Source: Streptomyces sp. Z26
GTDB taxonomy: Bacteria > Actinomycetota > Actinomycetes > Streptomycetales > Streptomycetaceae
Direction of reading: 5' to 3'
Length of the DNA stretch: 64,000 nt
Assembly: GCF_003665095.1 (NCBI RefSeq)
Contig: NZ_RCHV01000002.1
Coordinates: 1,807,501-1,871,500, forward strand
Translations under genes and position numbers: made by a program
Notes under the pieces: model-generated
What the model saw: the letters and a program-made list of their open reading frames with translations, nothing else
Databases searched by the model: none
What the model was told of the DNA's origin: nothing
Shown here: piece after piece, positions 19,371 to 30,209 of the stretch
How the letters are laid out: the number at the start of each line of letters is the position of its first letter
Numbering within the stretch: position 1 is the stretch's first letter

Positions 19371-19527
19371 GGTCGTCCGAACGTACCCGCCGCCACTGAC
19401 AACGGACCATCCCGGACGTACCGTGACGAACCCTTCGCCGGGTGCTCCCCGCGCCCGTTCCGGGCCGTCCCCGTTCCGCCCGGGGCCGGTCCCGTACGCC
19501 GCGCCGTCTGCGACCATGGGGAACGTG

Positions 19528-19929
19528 ATGGAGATTCCGCGCGGCACCTTGCAGACGCAGACCTTCTACGAGCAGGTCGGCGGCGAGGACACCTTCCGAC
19601 GGCTCGTGCACCGCTTCTACGAGGGCGTCGCCGAGGACCCGCTGCTGCGCCCCATGTACCCGGAGGAGGACCTCGGTCCGGCGGAGGAGCGGCTGACGCT
19701 GTTCCTCATGCAGTACTGGGGCGGCCCCCGTACGTACAGCGAACAGCGCGGGCACCCGCGGCTGCGCATGCGGCACGTGCCGTTCACCGTGAACGAGGCC
19801 GCGCACGACGCGTGGCTGCGCCACATGCGGGACGCCGTGGACAGCCTGGAACTGGACCCGGAGCACGAACGGCAGCTGTGGGGCTACCTGGTGTACGCCG
19901 CGCGGTCCATGGTCAACTCCGCGGAGTGA
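19528..19929 (+). CDS. glbO: Group II truncated haemoglobin
   Basis: A 133-aa globin of the trHbO class, close to the usual 125-135 aa. Signature residues include [23 protein letters not shown], the QYWGG and [14 protein letters not shown] segment with the proximal His, and the distal-side Trp in [10 protein letters not shown]. These proteins bind O2 and NO and help actinobacteria handle oxidative or nitrosative stress. ATG 19528 (MEIPRGTLQ) has the purine-rich GGGGAA just upstream; ATG 19516 would add four residues. It is divergent from the large ATPase gene and ends at a strong hairpin, so it is probably monocistronic. Confidence 0.93.
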   Translation: MEIPRGTLQTQTFYEQVGGEDTFRRLVHRFYEGVAEDPLLRPMYPEEDLGPAEERLTLFLMQYWGGPRTYSEQRGHPRLRMRHVPFTVNEAAHDAWLRHMRDAVDSLELDPEHERQLWGYLVYAARSMVNSAE

Positions 19930-19936
19930 CCGCCCG

Positions 19937-19964
19937 GCCGGGCCGGTGCGCCACCCGGCCCGGC
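19937..19964. terminator. Terminator hairpin after glbO
   Basis: A perfect 10-bp stem GCCGGGCCGG / CCGGCCCGGC with an 8-nt loop starts 7 nt after the glbO stop, between convergent genes. Confidence 0.75.
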
Positions 19965-19989
19965 GCGCGCGGCCCGGACCCCGCCGCCG

Positions 19990-20664
19990 TCAGACCGGCG
20001 TGACCCCGAGCCCGCCCCCGGCGGCCCCTTGGAGGCCACCGCCCGTACGCGCGATCACCGACCCGTACGCCGTACGCAGCCGCAGCCACGGCCCCGTGCC
20101 GTAGAGGCCGACGGGGGCCGCGGCGTCGCGCAGGAAACCGAGCGCGTGGGCCGCGTGGACCGCCCGCAACGGCAGGTCCGTACCGTGGAGTCGCCGCTGC
20201 CAGATCTCCTCGGCGAGGCCGTCGAGGGCGTCACGCGTACGCTCCTCCGCCGCCAGCCGGTCCGTACGCTCCCGGAACTCCGCGACGACTCCCGCCGCCG
20301 CCTCCCGTACGTCCCCGGGCGGCAGCTCGCCCTCCTGGCGCCAGCCGCCGCGCGGCGGGAGCAGCCCCGCCCAGGACGGGCCCGTGACGGCCGCCGGGAC
20401 CCGTACCGACTCGTGCGGCTCGTCGACCCCCTCCAGCAACTCGCCCGCGGAGACGGTGGTGTCCAGCTCCGCCGTCTCCAGCAGTCGGGCGGTCAGCACG
20501 GCCAGCACCTCGAAGCGGGCGGGGCGGGCGAAGACGCCGAGGACACCGTCGCCCGCCTGGAGCCGCACGGCCGCGCCCTTCTCCCAGCGCAGCAGGCGGC
20601 CGAGGAAGGCCGCGAGCCCGGCGGCCTCGCCGGGGTCAGCGAAGACCAGACGCGGCACTGTCAT
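19990..20664 (-). CDS. Conserved-type hypothetical protein downstream of the thioesterase
   Basis: A 224-aa soluble protein with no motif I recognise. It has an N-terminal alpha/beta-looking part (residues 1-100), a Pro/Gly turn (LLPPRGGWRQEGELPPG), an acidic helix with REAAAGVVAEFRERTDRLAAEERTRD and a Gly-rich tail. It overlaps the upstream thioesterase gene by 29 bp, and its ATG at 20664 has GGAGGGG 7 nt upstream, so the two are probably co-translated. The coupling suggests a shared pathway, but nothing in the sequence shows which. It is the last gene of the ettA-side leftward group, if they share a transcript. Confidence 0.78.
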   Translation of the reverse strand: MTVPRLVFADPGEAAGLAAFLGRLLRWEKGAAVRLQAGDGVLGVFARPARFEVLAVLTARLLETAELDTTVSAGELLEGVDEPHESVRVPAAVTGPSWAGLLPPRGGWRQEGELPPGDVREAAAGVVAEFRERTDRLAAEERTRDALDGLAEEIWQRRLHGTDLPLRAVHAAHALGFLRDAAAPVGLYGTGPWLRLRTAYGSVIARTGGGLQGAAGGGLGVTPV

Positions 20665-21079
20665 CGAAGTACCCCTCCAGGAAGGTCTTCTCCTCGGGCG
20701 TCAGCCGACGGGGGCGGCCCCGCTCCAGGTCGTAGGGGACGATGACGGTGCGGGCGCGCGCGTATACCTCCCCCGGGTCCTTGATCTCGTAGTCCAGCGT
20801 CGCGGACGCGGCGTTGACCTTGGTCACCCACGTCTCGATCGTCACCGGGGTGTGCCGGTGGACGAGCGGCCGGAGGTAGTCGATCTCGTGCCGGGCCACG
20901 ACCGAGCCGCCCTTGAACGACCCGGCGGCGGAACCCGCCCCGGTCTCCGCCTCCTCCGCCAGCCGGAACATGAGGTCGATACGGGCTTCCTCCAGATAAC
21001 GGACGAAGACCACGTTGTTGACGTGCCCGAAGGCATCCATGTCCGACCAGCGCAGGGTGCACTGGTATTCGTGCCGCAC
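20636..21079 (-). CDS. Acyl-CoA thioesterase, hotdog fold (YbgC/4HBT family)
   Basis: A 147-aa hotdog-fold thioesterase. The family signature RWSDMDAFGHVNNVVFVRYLEEAR contains the conserved Asp and HVNN turn of 4-hydroxybenzoyl-CoA-type enzymes, which hydrolyse acyl-CoA thioesters. Its length matches the family (about 130-150 aa). It starts at GTG 21079 with only a weak ribosome-binding site and overlaps the next gene by 29 bp. It lies downstream of ettA on the same strand, with a possible hairpin between. Confidence 0.88.
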   Translation of the reverse strand: MRHEYQCTLRWSDMDAFGHVNNVVFVRYLEEARIDLMFRLAEEAETGAGSAAGSFKGGSVVARHEIDYLRPLVHRHTPVTIETWVTKVNAASATLDYEIKDPGEVYARARTVIVPYDLERGRPRRLTPEEKTFLEGYFDDSAASGLR

Positions 21080-21104
21080 GCTCAGACCATCACTCTCAAG
21101 AACC

Positions 21105-21133
21105 GGCGGGCCCGGCCGGAGCCGGTGCCCGCC
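21105..21133 (-). terminator. Hairpin downstream of ettA
   Basis: A 7-bp GGCGGGC/GCCCGCC stem, with a further CCGG dyad inside the loop, lies 16 nt after the ettA stop and 26 nt before the thioesterase start. It may separate the two units only partly. Confidence 0.45.
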
Positions 21134-21148
21134 TCGGACACTTCCTCG

Positions 21149-22813
<1,665 letters not shown>

Positions 22814-22839
22814 GAGAAACCGTCCGGCAATCAGTAGGG

Positions 22840-22876
22840 GTCGAGAGGCGGCTGCGGGTGTCGAGAGGCGGCTGCG
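22840..22876. repeat. 17-bp direct repeat upstream of ettA
   Basis: GTCGAGAGGCGGCTGCG occurs twice with a 20-bp period, 27 nt upstream of the ettA TTG. It may lie in the ettA leader or be a protein-binding site. The rest of the 272-bp gap up to 23,085 shows no gene. Confidence 0.7.
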
Positions 22877-23085
22877 CCGCGCGGTCGGCATATGGCTCCG
22901 CTGCGGGCGGGCACATGGAACCATCTTGCCGCACGGCGCGGCCAACCCGGAAACGGGGCGGTGGGGCGGCCACCGGGACCGGCGCGCGGGCCGGGTCCCG
23001 GTGCACGGCCCGGCACGAGGACGTACGGAGGGGCGAGGACGTGCGGGCGTGAACCGTACGGGTCGTCGAGGACGCGCGGGCGGGC

Positions 23086-24582
23086 TCAGTCCCCGTCGGG
23101 TGCGTCACCGGACGCCGTGGCCGTACCGGAGGAACCGGCCGTACCGGACGTACCGACGCCCGGCTTGCGCTTCCGTACGAGCACCATGGCCGCGCCGCCG
23201 ACCACGACCAGCCCCACCGCGACACCGACCAGCAGCGGGGTGTCGCTGTCGCTGCCCGTCTCCGCCAGGTCGGGGCCGCCGTCCGTCGTGGCGGTGTCGC
23301 CACCGAGGACGGGTGACTCCGAACCGGTCTGCGGCGAGAGTCCGGCCTCCTCGTCGGCGCCCTCCGCGCCCGCGGCCTCGCAGTCGAGCACGCCGCTGAA
23401 CGTACGGTCGCCGCCACCGGCGTCGGCGCCCTCCGGCGCGGGCAGTTCGACGCGGTACGGCTGGTCCTCACCCACGGGGAACGTGATCGTTCTGGTCTCG
23501 CCCGGGGCGATCTCGTAGCCCACGTCGTGGAGGGTGAAGCGGAACGCCTCGTCGCCCCGGTTGGCGGAGGTGACGTCCACGCCGCCCTCGGCACAGTTCT
23601 TCTGAGCGGTGACGGCGGGGATCGGGCCCTTGTCGGCCCAGCGGACGGCGGCGGTCGCGGAGACCGTCGAGCCGCTGGAACCGGCGAGTATCTGCGTCTG
23701 GCTGCGGGCCAGTTCGCCGGTGCCCGTGAAGGTGCGGCCGACCGGGACGGTCGTCGCGGCCTGCGCGGTCAGCGTGGTGGTGCCCGGCTCGGCACCCGCG
23801 GGCACGTCGAAGTACAGCTTCGCGCCGTCCCGTGCCGTCGTGACGGCCCTGCCCTCGGCGTCGGTGATCCGCACCCCGCCCGCCGCGGCGTCCGGGCCCG
23901 GCGTGACGGTGACGGTCTCGGCGTTGGTGTGCACGGTGACCGGTCCCAGCCGCCCACCGTCCTTGCCCGCGACGGCGGGCGGGGTGAGCGTCAGGGACCC
24001 CTCCGGCTCGGCGGTCCTCCTGGCCGCGCGGACGAGGTGGTCGGCGAGCTTCTGGGCTGCGGGGTCGACGGCGCGGGCGTCGGTGCCGTCCGCGAGCCGC
24101 CAGATGGCGACCTGGGTGCCCGCCGCGGCGGTCTCGGGGGTCAGTGCCCCGCTGCGGGCCGCGGAGGCGAGCTTCGCCAGGTCGTTCACCTGCGGGTAGG
24201 AGTGCTGGAGTATCCAGCGGATCCTCCCGGCGTCCCGGTTGCCGTGGAGTGAGGAGGCCCGCCACGGCACCTCCTGGTAACGCGCCAGCTCCTGGGCCGG
24301 GTTGTGGACGTCGAGGGAGTACGTCTGGAGCGTGCCGCCGTCCTCCACGGACATCTCGAAGAGTCCGGCGCCCGTCTTCAGGTCCCCGCCTTCCTCCTGC
24401 CGTACGAGGGCCTGCCCGTAGGTCTTCAACCCGTTCAGCGTGGCGGCGGCGCCGCCCTGCTCGGGGAGCCCCCCGCGAGCGGCGGCCTGTCCCGCGCCCG
24501 CCACCGCACCCGCCGTCAACAGTCCGGAGGCCAGCAGTACGGAGGCCAGACGGGCGGTCACCCGTCCGCGTACAGAAGTCAT
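23086..24582 (-). CDS. Sortase-anchored thioester-domain (TED/TQXA) surface protein
   Basis: A 498-aa cell-wall protein. A Sec signal peptide (residues 1-35, ending in AGQAAA) precedes a thioester-domain region (about 50-190) with YQEVPWRASSLHGN, WILQHSYPQVNDL and the Gln motif AAAGTQVAIWRL. Immunoglobulin-like beta repeats follow, then an acidic spacer and a C-terminal LAETG sortase site, membrane helix and RKRK tail. TED proteins normally form an intramolecular Cys-Gln thioester that can bond covalently to a target. Here the segment expected to hold that Cys reads LQTYSLDVHN, with TCC (Ser). A class E sortase should attach it to peptidoglycan. ATG 24582 has AGAGGGGA upstream. Confidence 0.88.
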   Translation of the reverse strand: MTSVRGRVTARLASVLLASGLLTAGAVAGAGQAAARGGLPEQGGAAATLNGLKTYGQALVRQEEGGDLKTGAGLFEMSVEDGGTLQTYSLDVHNPAQELARYQEVPWRASSLHGNRDAGRIRWILQHSYPQVNDLAKLASAARSGALTPETAAAGTQVAIWRLADGTDARAVDPAAQKLADHLVRAARRTAEPEGSLTLTPPAVAGKDGGRLGPVTVHTNAETVTVTPGPDAAAGGVRITDAEGRAVTTARDGAKLYFDVPAGAEPGTTTLTAQAATTVPVGRTFTGTGELARSQTQILAGSSGSTVSATAAVRWADKGPIPAVTAQKNCAEGGVDVTSANRGDEAFRFTLHDVGYEIAPGETRTITFPVGEDQPYRVELPAPEGADAGGGDRTFSGVLDCEAAGAEGADEEAGLSPQTGSESPVLGGDTATTDGGPDLAETGSDSDTPLLVGVAVGLVVVGGAAMVLVRKRKPGVGTSGTAGSSGTATASGDAPDGD

Positions 24583-24766
24583 GCTCTTCCCCTCTGGCAG
24601 AGCCGCGGGTGCCGGGAAGCGGGCCGACGTGGTCGCACGCATGGCCCAGAGCCCCGGGAGTACCCGAGGGATCGTAGAGACCGAGCGCAACACGGTCCCC
24701 AACAATCCCAGCCGGCAAGCTTTCCGAATCACAATCGTTATCCGAGAATCCGACGGACCGGGAGGT

Positions 24767-25288
24767 TCACGACGGCCGCGTCGGATGCGGAACTGCCGCC
24801 TCCGACCTGCCCGTTGTCCTCCCGCGCCGTCTCACGCCGCGCGCGGGTCCGCCCGTACCGCCACCGGCACGCCCCGCCCCGCGTCTCCGTCCGGTGTCCG
24901 AACGGTCGCCGCCCAGCCCCGGCTTGGCGCGGCTCACCCGGGCGAACGCGGAGGTGCCGTACGACAGGTCGTGTCCGACGGCGGCCGCCAACAGGTCCAC
25001 GGTCGCGGGGCCCCGGCCACCGCCTCCCATCCCGCGCACCCGCAACGTGCCCCGCACGATGAGGGGTTCACCGAGCAGCACCGACGAGGCCACGTTCGTG
25101 GCGAGCGTCCGCTGCGCCCAGACCGTGTAGTAGTCCGTGTACGCCTCGGTCCAGCGGCCGCGGGCGCGGTCGAACTCCACGACCGTGCCCGCCAGTCGGA
25201 AGCGGGCCGTCGGGTATCCGGGGCCCGCCTCCTGGTACTCGACCGGTGTGACCGCGTTCCCCAGCACCGTCACCTGCACCTCACGCAT
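24767..25288 (-). CDS. ssbB: Single-stranded DNA-binding protein (SsbB-like paralogue)
   Basis: A 173-aa protein with an N-terminal OB-fold SSB domain (residues 1-110): VQVTVLGNAVTPVEYQE, FRLAG, the YYTVWAQRTLATNVASSVLLG segment and GEPLIVRGTLRVR. The C-terminal 60 residues are Arg/Gly-rich and basic. The acidic DDDIPF-type tip that recruits repair proteins in SsbA is missing. Streptomyces carry two SSBs, and the short-tailed SsbB supports chromosome segregation in sporulation. The neighbouring dynamin genes, linked to sporulation septa, support the SsbB reading. ATG 25288 has GGGGGAG upstream. Confidence is high for SSB and moderate for the SsbB name. Confidence 0.88.
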   Translation of the reverse strand: MREVQVTVLGNAVTPVEYQEAGPGYPTARFRLAGTVVEFDRARGRWTEAYTDYYTVWAQRTLATNVASSVLLGEPLIVRGTLRVRGMGGGGRGPATVDLLAAAVGHDLSYGTSAFARVSRAKPGLGGDRSDTGRRRGAGRAGGGTGGPARGVRRRGRTTGRSEAAVPHPTRPS

Positions 25289-25678
25289 GCGAACTCCCCC
25301 GTGGCTCAGCCCTCGACCAGCCGTCGACCGGCTGCGGAGCGGATGTGCGCCGGTCGCGCCTCGGCCGCAGAGCGGCCGGGCACCGGCGTCGGCCCCGTCG
25401 TTCCCACCGCCGGGACCTGCGGAGACACCATCGTGCACGAGAACGTCGAGCCCCCGCTCGAACCTGTGGACCACCCACCGGTTGTGCACAACTCGGCCAC
25501 CCGAACGGGACGTTCCGCCCACAGAACCGCCTGCGGCAGCCCCGTTCCGTACGACACCGATCGCCCGACGCCACCCGCGCGGCGCGGGCCGCGCGCCCCC
25601 ACCCCGACCGCGAACCACCGCGCTACGAACGCCCCGTCACAGCGGCCCTCTCACCGCGGCCCGTCACCTCTGCCCCCG
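25289..25678. other. 390-bp intergenic region between dynB-like and ssb genes
   Basis: I find no gene. It contains a perfect 12-bp palindrome GTTGTGCACAAC at 25481-25492, whose halves are one base from the actinobacterial DnaA box TTGTCCACA, with a second weaker DnaA-like sequence (CCTGTGGACC) about 16 bp to its left. It presumably carries the ssb promoter and the end of the dynB transcript. No confident terminator hairpin was found. Confidence 0.5.
25481..25492. promoter_or_regulatory. Palindrome GTTGTGCACAAC upstream of the ssb gene
   Basis: A perfect 12-bp dyad about 190 bp upstream of the ssb start. It resembles a regulator site or a pair of imperfect DnaA boxes back to back. Its function is inferred only from symmetry and position. 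Confidence 0.35.
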
Positions 25679-28339
25679 TCACAGCCGTTCCGCGCCGCCC
25701 GCCGCGATCACGTACTGCTCGCGCACCTCCCGGTAGCGCAGCAGTTCCGCCGCCACCGGCTCCAGCACCCGCGCCCGCCCGCAACCGGCCGCCAGGCGCC
25801 GGAGCCTGCGCTCCTCCTCCTGCCCGTACGCGCGCGCGGGGCCGCGTGCCGCCGCGCGGCAGCCCCACGCGAGCAGCGGTCCGCCGAGCGCCCCGCCGAG
25901 GATGAGGGCGACGGGGAGCCAGAGCTCGCCGTGGTAGCTGCCGAACACCGCGCCGACCAGCCAGATAAGGCCCAGCACCTGCACCGCCAGCAGCAGCCCC
26001 TGACCGGCCATCGCGGCCGCCCACCACGGCGGACGGTGCATCCGTACGGGACCGTGCCACCCGCCGTCCGCCGCCGCACCGCCCGGCTCCCGCACGGCAC
26101 CCGGCGGACCCGGCGCGCCCGCCGGGCGCGTTCCCGCACGTCGCGCCGGGGTGCGCGCCCCCGAGTCCGGGTCGGCGTACGCCTCCCCGGACTCTCGTGT
26201 CTCCGCCACCACCGCGTCCAGCGCCTCGGGCAGCCCCTCGGCGCCGCGCCAGGCCGCGTCCCGCACGGTCTTCCGCCACGCCTCCGGCAGCCCGGTGACC
26301 GCGCGCGCGGCCAACTCCCGTACGGCCTGCGCCAGTACCGGCCGGGCCACGCGCGGCGCGCACCCCGGCCCGCCGCCCGTGCTCCACGAGCCGGTGCCCG
26401 ACCGGAAGCCGCGCGCCCCCGGCGCACCCGTACCGGTCGCGGAGCCGCCCTCGTACGCCCCGTCGGCCAGTTGCGACGGCACCTCCTGCCGCCGCGTGTC
26501 GTGCCACCGTACGAGCTGGGACCACGGGGTGCCGCAGGACCGTTCCGCGTGCCGCAGCCAGGCGCGTTCGGCTGCCTGGCCCGCGGCGACGGCGCCCACC
26601 GCCGAGGCCAGCCGGTCCTCGAAGTCCTCCCGCACCTGCTCCGTGAGCCCCACCGGAAGGGGCGCGTCCAGGTCCGCGTACGCCGGGCGCAGGCGCGCCG
26701 CCGCGCCGTCCAGGTCCGCGGTCAGGCGCCGCGCGGGTGCCTCGCGCGCGGCGGCGAACGCGCCCAGTTCCTCGCGGAGTTCGGCGATCCCGTCGCCGGT
26801 GAGCGCCGACGTGGCCAGCACCCGCGCGCCCGGCTCGCCGTGCTCCCCCAGTGCCACGCCGTCCTCGTCCAGCAGCCGCCGCAGGTCGTCGAGTACGGCG
26901 TCGGTGGCGTCGCCGGGCAGCCGGTCGGTCTGGTTCAGCACCACGAAGGTGACCTCGGCGTAGCCCGCCATGGGGCGCAGGTAGCGCTCGTGCAGCACGG
27001 CGTCCGCGTACTTCTCCGGGTCGACCACCCACACCACCGCGTCGACCAGCCCCAGCAGCCGGTCGACCTGCTCGCGGTGGCCGTCGGCCACGGAGTCGTG
27101 GTCGGGCAGGTCGACCAGGACGAGCCCGTGCAGCCCCGCGTCCTTCACCCGGCGCCGTACGACGGGGGCGATGCCGAGCCGGTCCAGCAACCCGTCGGCG
27201 CCGCCCTCCCGTTCCGCTTCCCAGGTGCACGCGATGGGCTGGGCGGTGGTGGGACGCCGTACGCCCACTTCGGAAAGGGTGCGCCCGGCAAGCGCGTTGA
27301 ACAGTGAGGACTTTCCGCTTCCGGTCGCCCCGGCGATCGCCACCGTCGTGTACGCGCGGGAGAGCCGCCCCCGCGCTCCCGCCTCCTCCAGTACGCGCAG
27401 CGGTTCGGTGAGGACCGTCGCCTCCAGCCGCGTACGGGAGAGTCCGACGAGTTCCCGCAGGGCGCCGAGGCGGCGCAGCAGGACGCTGTCACCGACGCCG
27501 ACGATCGAGCCGTACGGGTCGGGGATCTCGCGGCGGGCGGCGGTCGTACGGGCGTCCTGCGGGGTGTTCGCGTCGGGCGCCTCTGGCGTCACGTGACCGC
27601 CGTCCGGCACGTCCGAGGCGTCCGGCGCATCCTCCCCGTCCGGCGCCTCGGCCTCCCGCTCCGGGGTGTCCGGCTCGGCCACCTCGTCCCCCGTGCCCGT
27701 GCCCGGCCACTCCTCGGAGGCGTCGTCCGCGCGCGCCCGCGTGGTCACCGGCGCGTGCTCCACTCCCACTCCGGCGCCCACGACGGCGCTCGCGTGGCGG
27801 TACGCGCCGTACGCGTGCCCTCCGCCCGCGTCCGTACGGTGGCCGTCCGCGCGTTCCCTCCGGCTCGCCTCCAGATCCGCCTCCGTACGGGGTGCGCGCC
27901 GCGCGATCAGCCCGTCGTCCCAACCGCCGCCCGCGGGCTCCGTACGGAAGGGCGCCACCGCCTGCTCCGCGACGACGGGCGCGGTGGCCACGGCGGCGGG
28001 CCCCACGGCGGGCGCGTCGACCGCGACCGGCTCCGCCTCGTCACCGTCCCCGTCCCCGTCCCCGGCATCGCGCCCCGCCCCGGTGGAGGCGGCCGCTGCC
28101 GGGTGGAACACCTGCGCCGGGGCGTCCACCCCGTACTCCTGCCCGCCGCCACCGGCCTCCGGCCACGGCTCCGCCCGTACGGCCTCCGGCGCGAGCGGCG
28201 GCATCGGCCCGGCGGGCACCGGAGCGACCGGCACCGGACCGGCCGCCTCCGGGGCGGCACCGCCCTCCCCGACGCCGCCCCCGTCCGAGGGGTCCGACGA
28301 CTCCGACGCACCGTCCGTACGGACCTCCGCAGACGACAT
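25679..28339 (-). CDS. dynB: Dynamin-like GTPase with two membrane helices (DynB-like)
   Basis: An 886-aa protein. The first 290 residues are acidic, Pro/Ala-rich and probably disordered. The GTPase domain follows: G1 GATGSGKSSLFNAL (about 331), G3 DLPDHDSV, G4 NQTDRLPGD. Near the C-terminus two adjacent hydrophobic helices (about residues 770-820) form a membrane hairpin, followed by a basic cytoplasmic tail. Streptomyces encode two adjacent dynamin-like proteins, DynA and DynB, that stabilise FtsZ rings in sporulation septa, and the member with membrane helices matches DynB. ATG 28339 has GGAGAGGTGA 6 nt upstream; GTG 28348 overlaps the upstream stop. The operon partner is directly upstream. 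Confidence 0.85.
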   Translation of the reverse strand: MSSAEVRTDGASESSDPSDGGGVGEGGAAPEAAGPVPVAPVPAGPMPPLAPEAVRAEPWPEAGGGGQEYGVDAPAQVFHPAAAASTGAGRDAGDGDGDGDEAEPVAVDAPAVGPAAVATAPVVAEQAVAPFRTEPAGGGWDDGLIARRAPRTEADLEASRRERADGHRTDAGGGHAYGAYRHASAVVGAGVGVEHAPVTTRARADDASEEWPGTGTGDEVAEPDTPEREAEAPDGEDAPDASDVPDGGHVTPEAPDANTPQDARTTAARREIPDPYGSIVGVGDSVLLRRLGALRELVGLSRTRLEATVLTEPLRVLEEAGARGRLSRAYTTVAIAGATGSGKSSLFNALAGRTLSEVGVRRPTTAQPIACTWEAEREGGADGLLDRLGIAPVVRRRVKDAGLHGLVLVDLPDHDSVADGHREQVDRLLGLVDAVVWVVDPEKYADAVLHERYLRPMAGYAEVTFVVLNQTDRLPGDATDAVLDDLRRLLDEDGVALGEHGEPGARVLATSALTGDGIAELREELGAFAAAREAPARRLTADLDGAAARLRPAYADLDAPLPVGLTEQVREDFEDRLASAVGAVAAGQAAERAWLRHAERSCGTPWSQLVRWHDTRRQEVPSQLADGAYEGGSATGTGAPGARGFRSGTGSWSTGGGPGCAPRVARPVLAQAVRELAARAVTGLPEAWRKTVRDAAWRGAEGLPEALDAVVAETRESGEAYADPDSGARTPARRAGTRPAGAPGPPGAVREPGGAAADGGWHGPVRMHRPPWWAAAMAGQGLLLAVQVLGLIWLVGAVFGSYHGELWLPVALILGGALGGPLLAWGCRAAARGPARAYGQEEERRLRRLAAGCGRARVLEPVAAELLRYREVREQYVIAAGGAERL

Positions 28340-28344
28340 GACCG

Positions 28345-30174
28345 TCACCTCTCCCTCTCGGTACGGGCCTGCGGCGTCTTCCCCGCAGCCACCGCCCTGC
28401 GCACGGCGGAGTACGCCGCGATCAGTTCCACTTGCGGTTCCGGTGTGGCTCCGGCCTCGTCGAGCGGTGCGAGCCAGCGGTCGCGTTCGCCGCGCAGTAC
28501 GCGGGTGACGCAGGTGTCGAGGACGGACTCGGCGTCCTCCCGCAGCCGCTGCGCGCGCTCCTCGCCGAGCGACGCGGTGAGCGTCGCGTCCACACCGTCC
28601 GCCCGGCGTCCGCCGAGCAGGGAGACGGCCAGCAGGCCCGCCGTCTCCTCGGCGTCGGGCGCGGGCCCGCGCTCCGTCGCGCGGGTCTCCTCCTCCGCCA
28701 GCTCGTCCACGCAGCGCTGCCAGCGCCGTACGAGCACACCGACCCGGCCCCTGCCGTCCTCACCCTCGGTACCACCGGCGCCCGCGCTCAGCGGGACGTC
28801 CGCCGGGGCGCCGGGCTCCTGCCGCCAGGCGGCGGCGACCCGTTCGTCCGCCGCCGCGACGGTGCCCACCAGCAGCGCCGTCAGCCCTTCCGCGAAGGCG
28901 CCGAGCAGTTCGCCGCCACCGCTGTCCAGCGGGAAGCCGTGCCAGTGCGCCGCCACGTCCCCGGCCAGCAGCTCGCCGTCGGCCACGCGCCGGCGTACGC
29001 GGCGGGACGCCTCGTCGAACGCCTGGTCCACGTGCTGTCGGAGGCGTACGGCGGTGGCGTACTGCTGCGCGGCGGCGTTCGCCAGCTCCGCCACGCGCGG
29101 GCGCAGGGAGGTGAGCGCGCCCGCCGCCGTGCGCCGTGCGGCCTCCGCCCGCGTCTCCGGGTCGTCGGCGCAACGGGCGAGCCAGTCGCGCAGTCCGGCG
29201 ACGGCCGTCATCGGCAGCAGGCCGGAACCGCCCGCCGACTCGGGCAGTTCGGGAACGGTGAAGCAGGGGGCGTCGCCGAGCCCCGCGCGTTCCAGCAGCT
29301 TCGCGTACTGCTCGGAGACCTCGTCGACCATCTGGTGCGGCACCCGGTCGAGCACGGTGGCGAGCGTGACGTCGTACTCCCGCGCCGTACGCAGCAGGTG
29401 CCACGGCACCGCGTCCCCGTACCGCGACGCCGTCGTCACCAGGACCCACACGTCGGCGGCGCAGATCAGCCGGGCGGCGAGGTCGCGGTTGCCGACGACG
29501 AGGCAGTCGATGTCGGGGGCGTCGAGGAGCGCGACGCCCTTGTGCAGGGAGGTGTCGGTCTCGACGCGGAGTGCGTACGGGGTGTGTTGCGGGGGCTCGT
29601 CGCGGGTGTGCCGCGCGGACGTGTTCCGTTCGGACCAGTCGTCGCCCCACGCGTCACGGTCGCGGCCGGAGCCGTCCGCGGTTCCCGGGGGGCCGGAGGA
29701 CGCGTCGGCGGTGAAGCCCTCGATGTCCTCGATGTCGAAGAGGACGTCACCGTCGCCGCCGTACTCGTGCCCGTACTCGTACCGGCCCACCGTTCGCGGG
29801 CCGCGCACCCGTCCCAGGGCCGACAACACCCGGTCCCCCTCGAACCAGTGCGCGTCGTCGGGATGGCACACGAGCACGGGTGTGCGCGTCGTCGGCCGGA
29901 GCACACCGGCCTCGCTCACGCGCCGCCCGGCGAGGGAGTTGACCAGAGTGGACTTGCCCGCTCCGGTCGATCCGCCGACGACCGCGAGCAGCGGCGCCTC
30001 CGGGTCCCGCAACCGGGGCATCAGATAGTCGTCGAAGCGCGCCAGCAGATCCGTACGGGAGCGCCGCGCACCGTCGGCTCCGGGCAGCGCGAGCGGAAAG
30101 CGTACGGCGGCGACGCGCTCCCGCAGCACGCTGAGCGCATCCAGCAGCTCGGGCTCTACATCCAAGATCGCCAC
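28345..30174 (-). CDS. dynA: Dynamin-like GTPase (DynA-like)
   Basis: A 609-aa GTPase without clear membrane helices. The P-loop is [17 protein letters not shown] (about residue 68), then the switch sequence [11 protein letters not shown]3 [10 protein letters not shown] and a G4-like VLDRVP in place of NKxD. The rest is helical (middle and stalk domains). It is the first gene of a two-gene dynamin operon whose second member has the membrane hairpin, the arrangement known for Streptomyces dynA-dynB. It starts at GTG 30174 with no ribosome-binding site. A promoter-like TTCAAA-N17-CATTCT ends 6 nt before the GTG, so the mRNA may be leaderless. Confidence 0.85.
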   Translation of the reverse strand: MAILDVEPELLDALSVLRERVAAVRFPLALPGADGARRSRTDLLARFDDYLMPRLRDPEAPLLAVVGGSTGAGKSTLVNSLAGRRVSEAGVLRPTTRTPVLVCHPDDAHWFEGDRVLSALGRVRGPRTVGRYEYGHEYGGDGDVLFDIEDIEGFTADASSGPPGTADGSGRDRDAWGDDWSERNTSARHTRDEPPQHTPYALRVETDTSLHKGVALLDAPDIDCLVVGNRDLAARLICAADVWVLVTTASRYGDAVPWHLLRTAREYDVTLATVLDRVPHQMVDEVSEQYAKLLERAGLGDAPCFTVPELPESAGGSGLLPMTAVAGLRDWLARCADDPETRAEAARRTAAGALTSLRPRVAELANAAAQQYATAVRLRQHVDQAFDEASRRVRRRVADGELLAGDVAAHWHGFPLDSGGGELLGAFAEGLTALLVGTVAAADERVAAAWRQEPGAPADVPLSAGAGGTEGEDGRGRVGVLVRRWQRCVDELAEEETRATERGPAPDAEETAGLLAVSLLGGRRADGVDATLTASLGEERAQRLREDAESVLDTCVTRVLRGERDRWLAPLDEAGATPEPQVELIAAYSAVRRAVAAGKTPQARTERER

Positions 30175-30180
30175 CCGGGA

Positions 30181-30209
30181 AGAATGCCCAATTTTGCGTG
30201 GCTTTTGAA
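30181..30209 (-). promoter_or_regulatory. Candidate leaderless promoter of the dynA-dynB operon
   Basis: Read leftward, TTCAAA (30204-30209), a 17-bp spacer and CATTCT (30181-30186) end 6 nt before the GTG start at 30174, which would place the transcript start at or next to the start codon. The surrounding 30182-30505 stretch is less GC-rich than its neighbours and has no gene before the tRNA. Confidence 0.42.
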
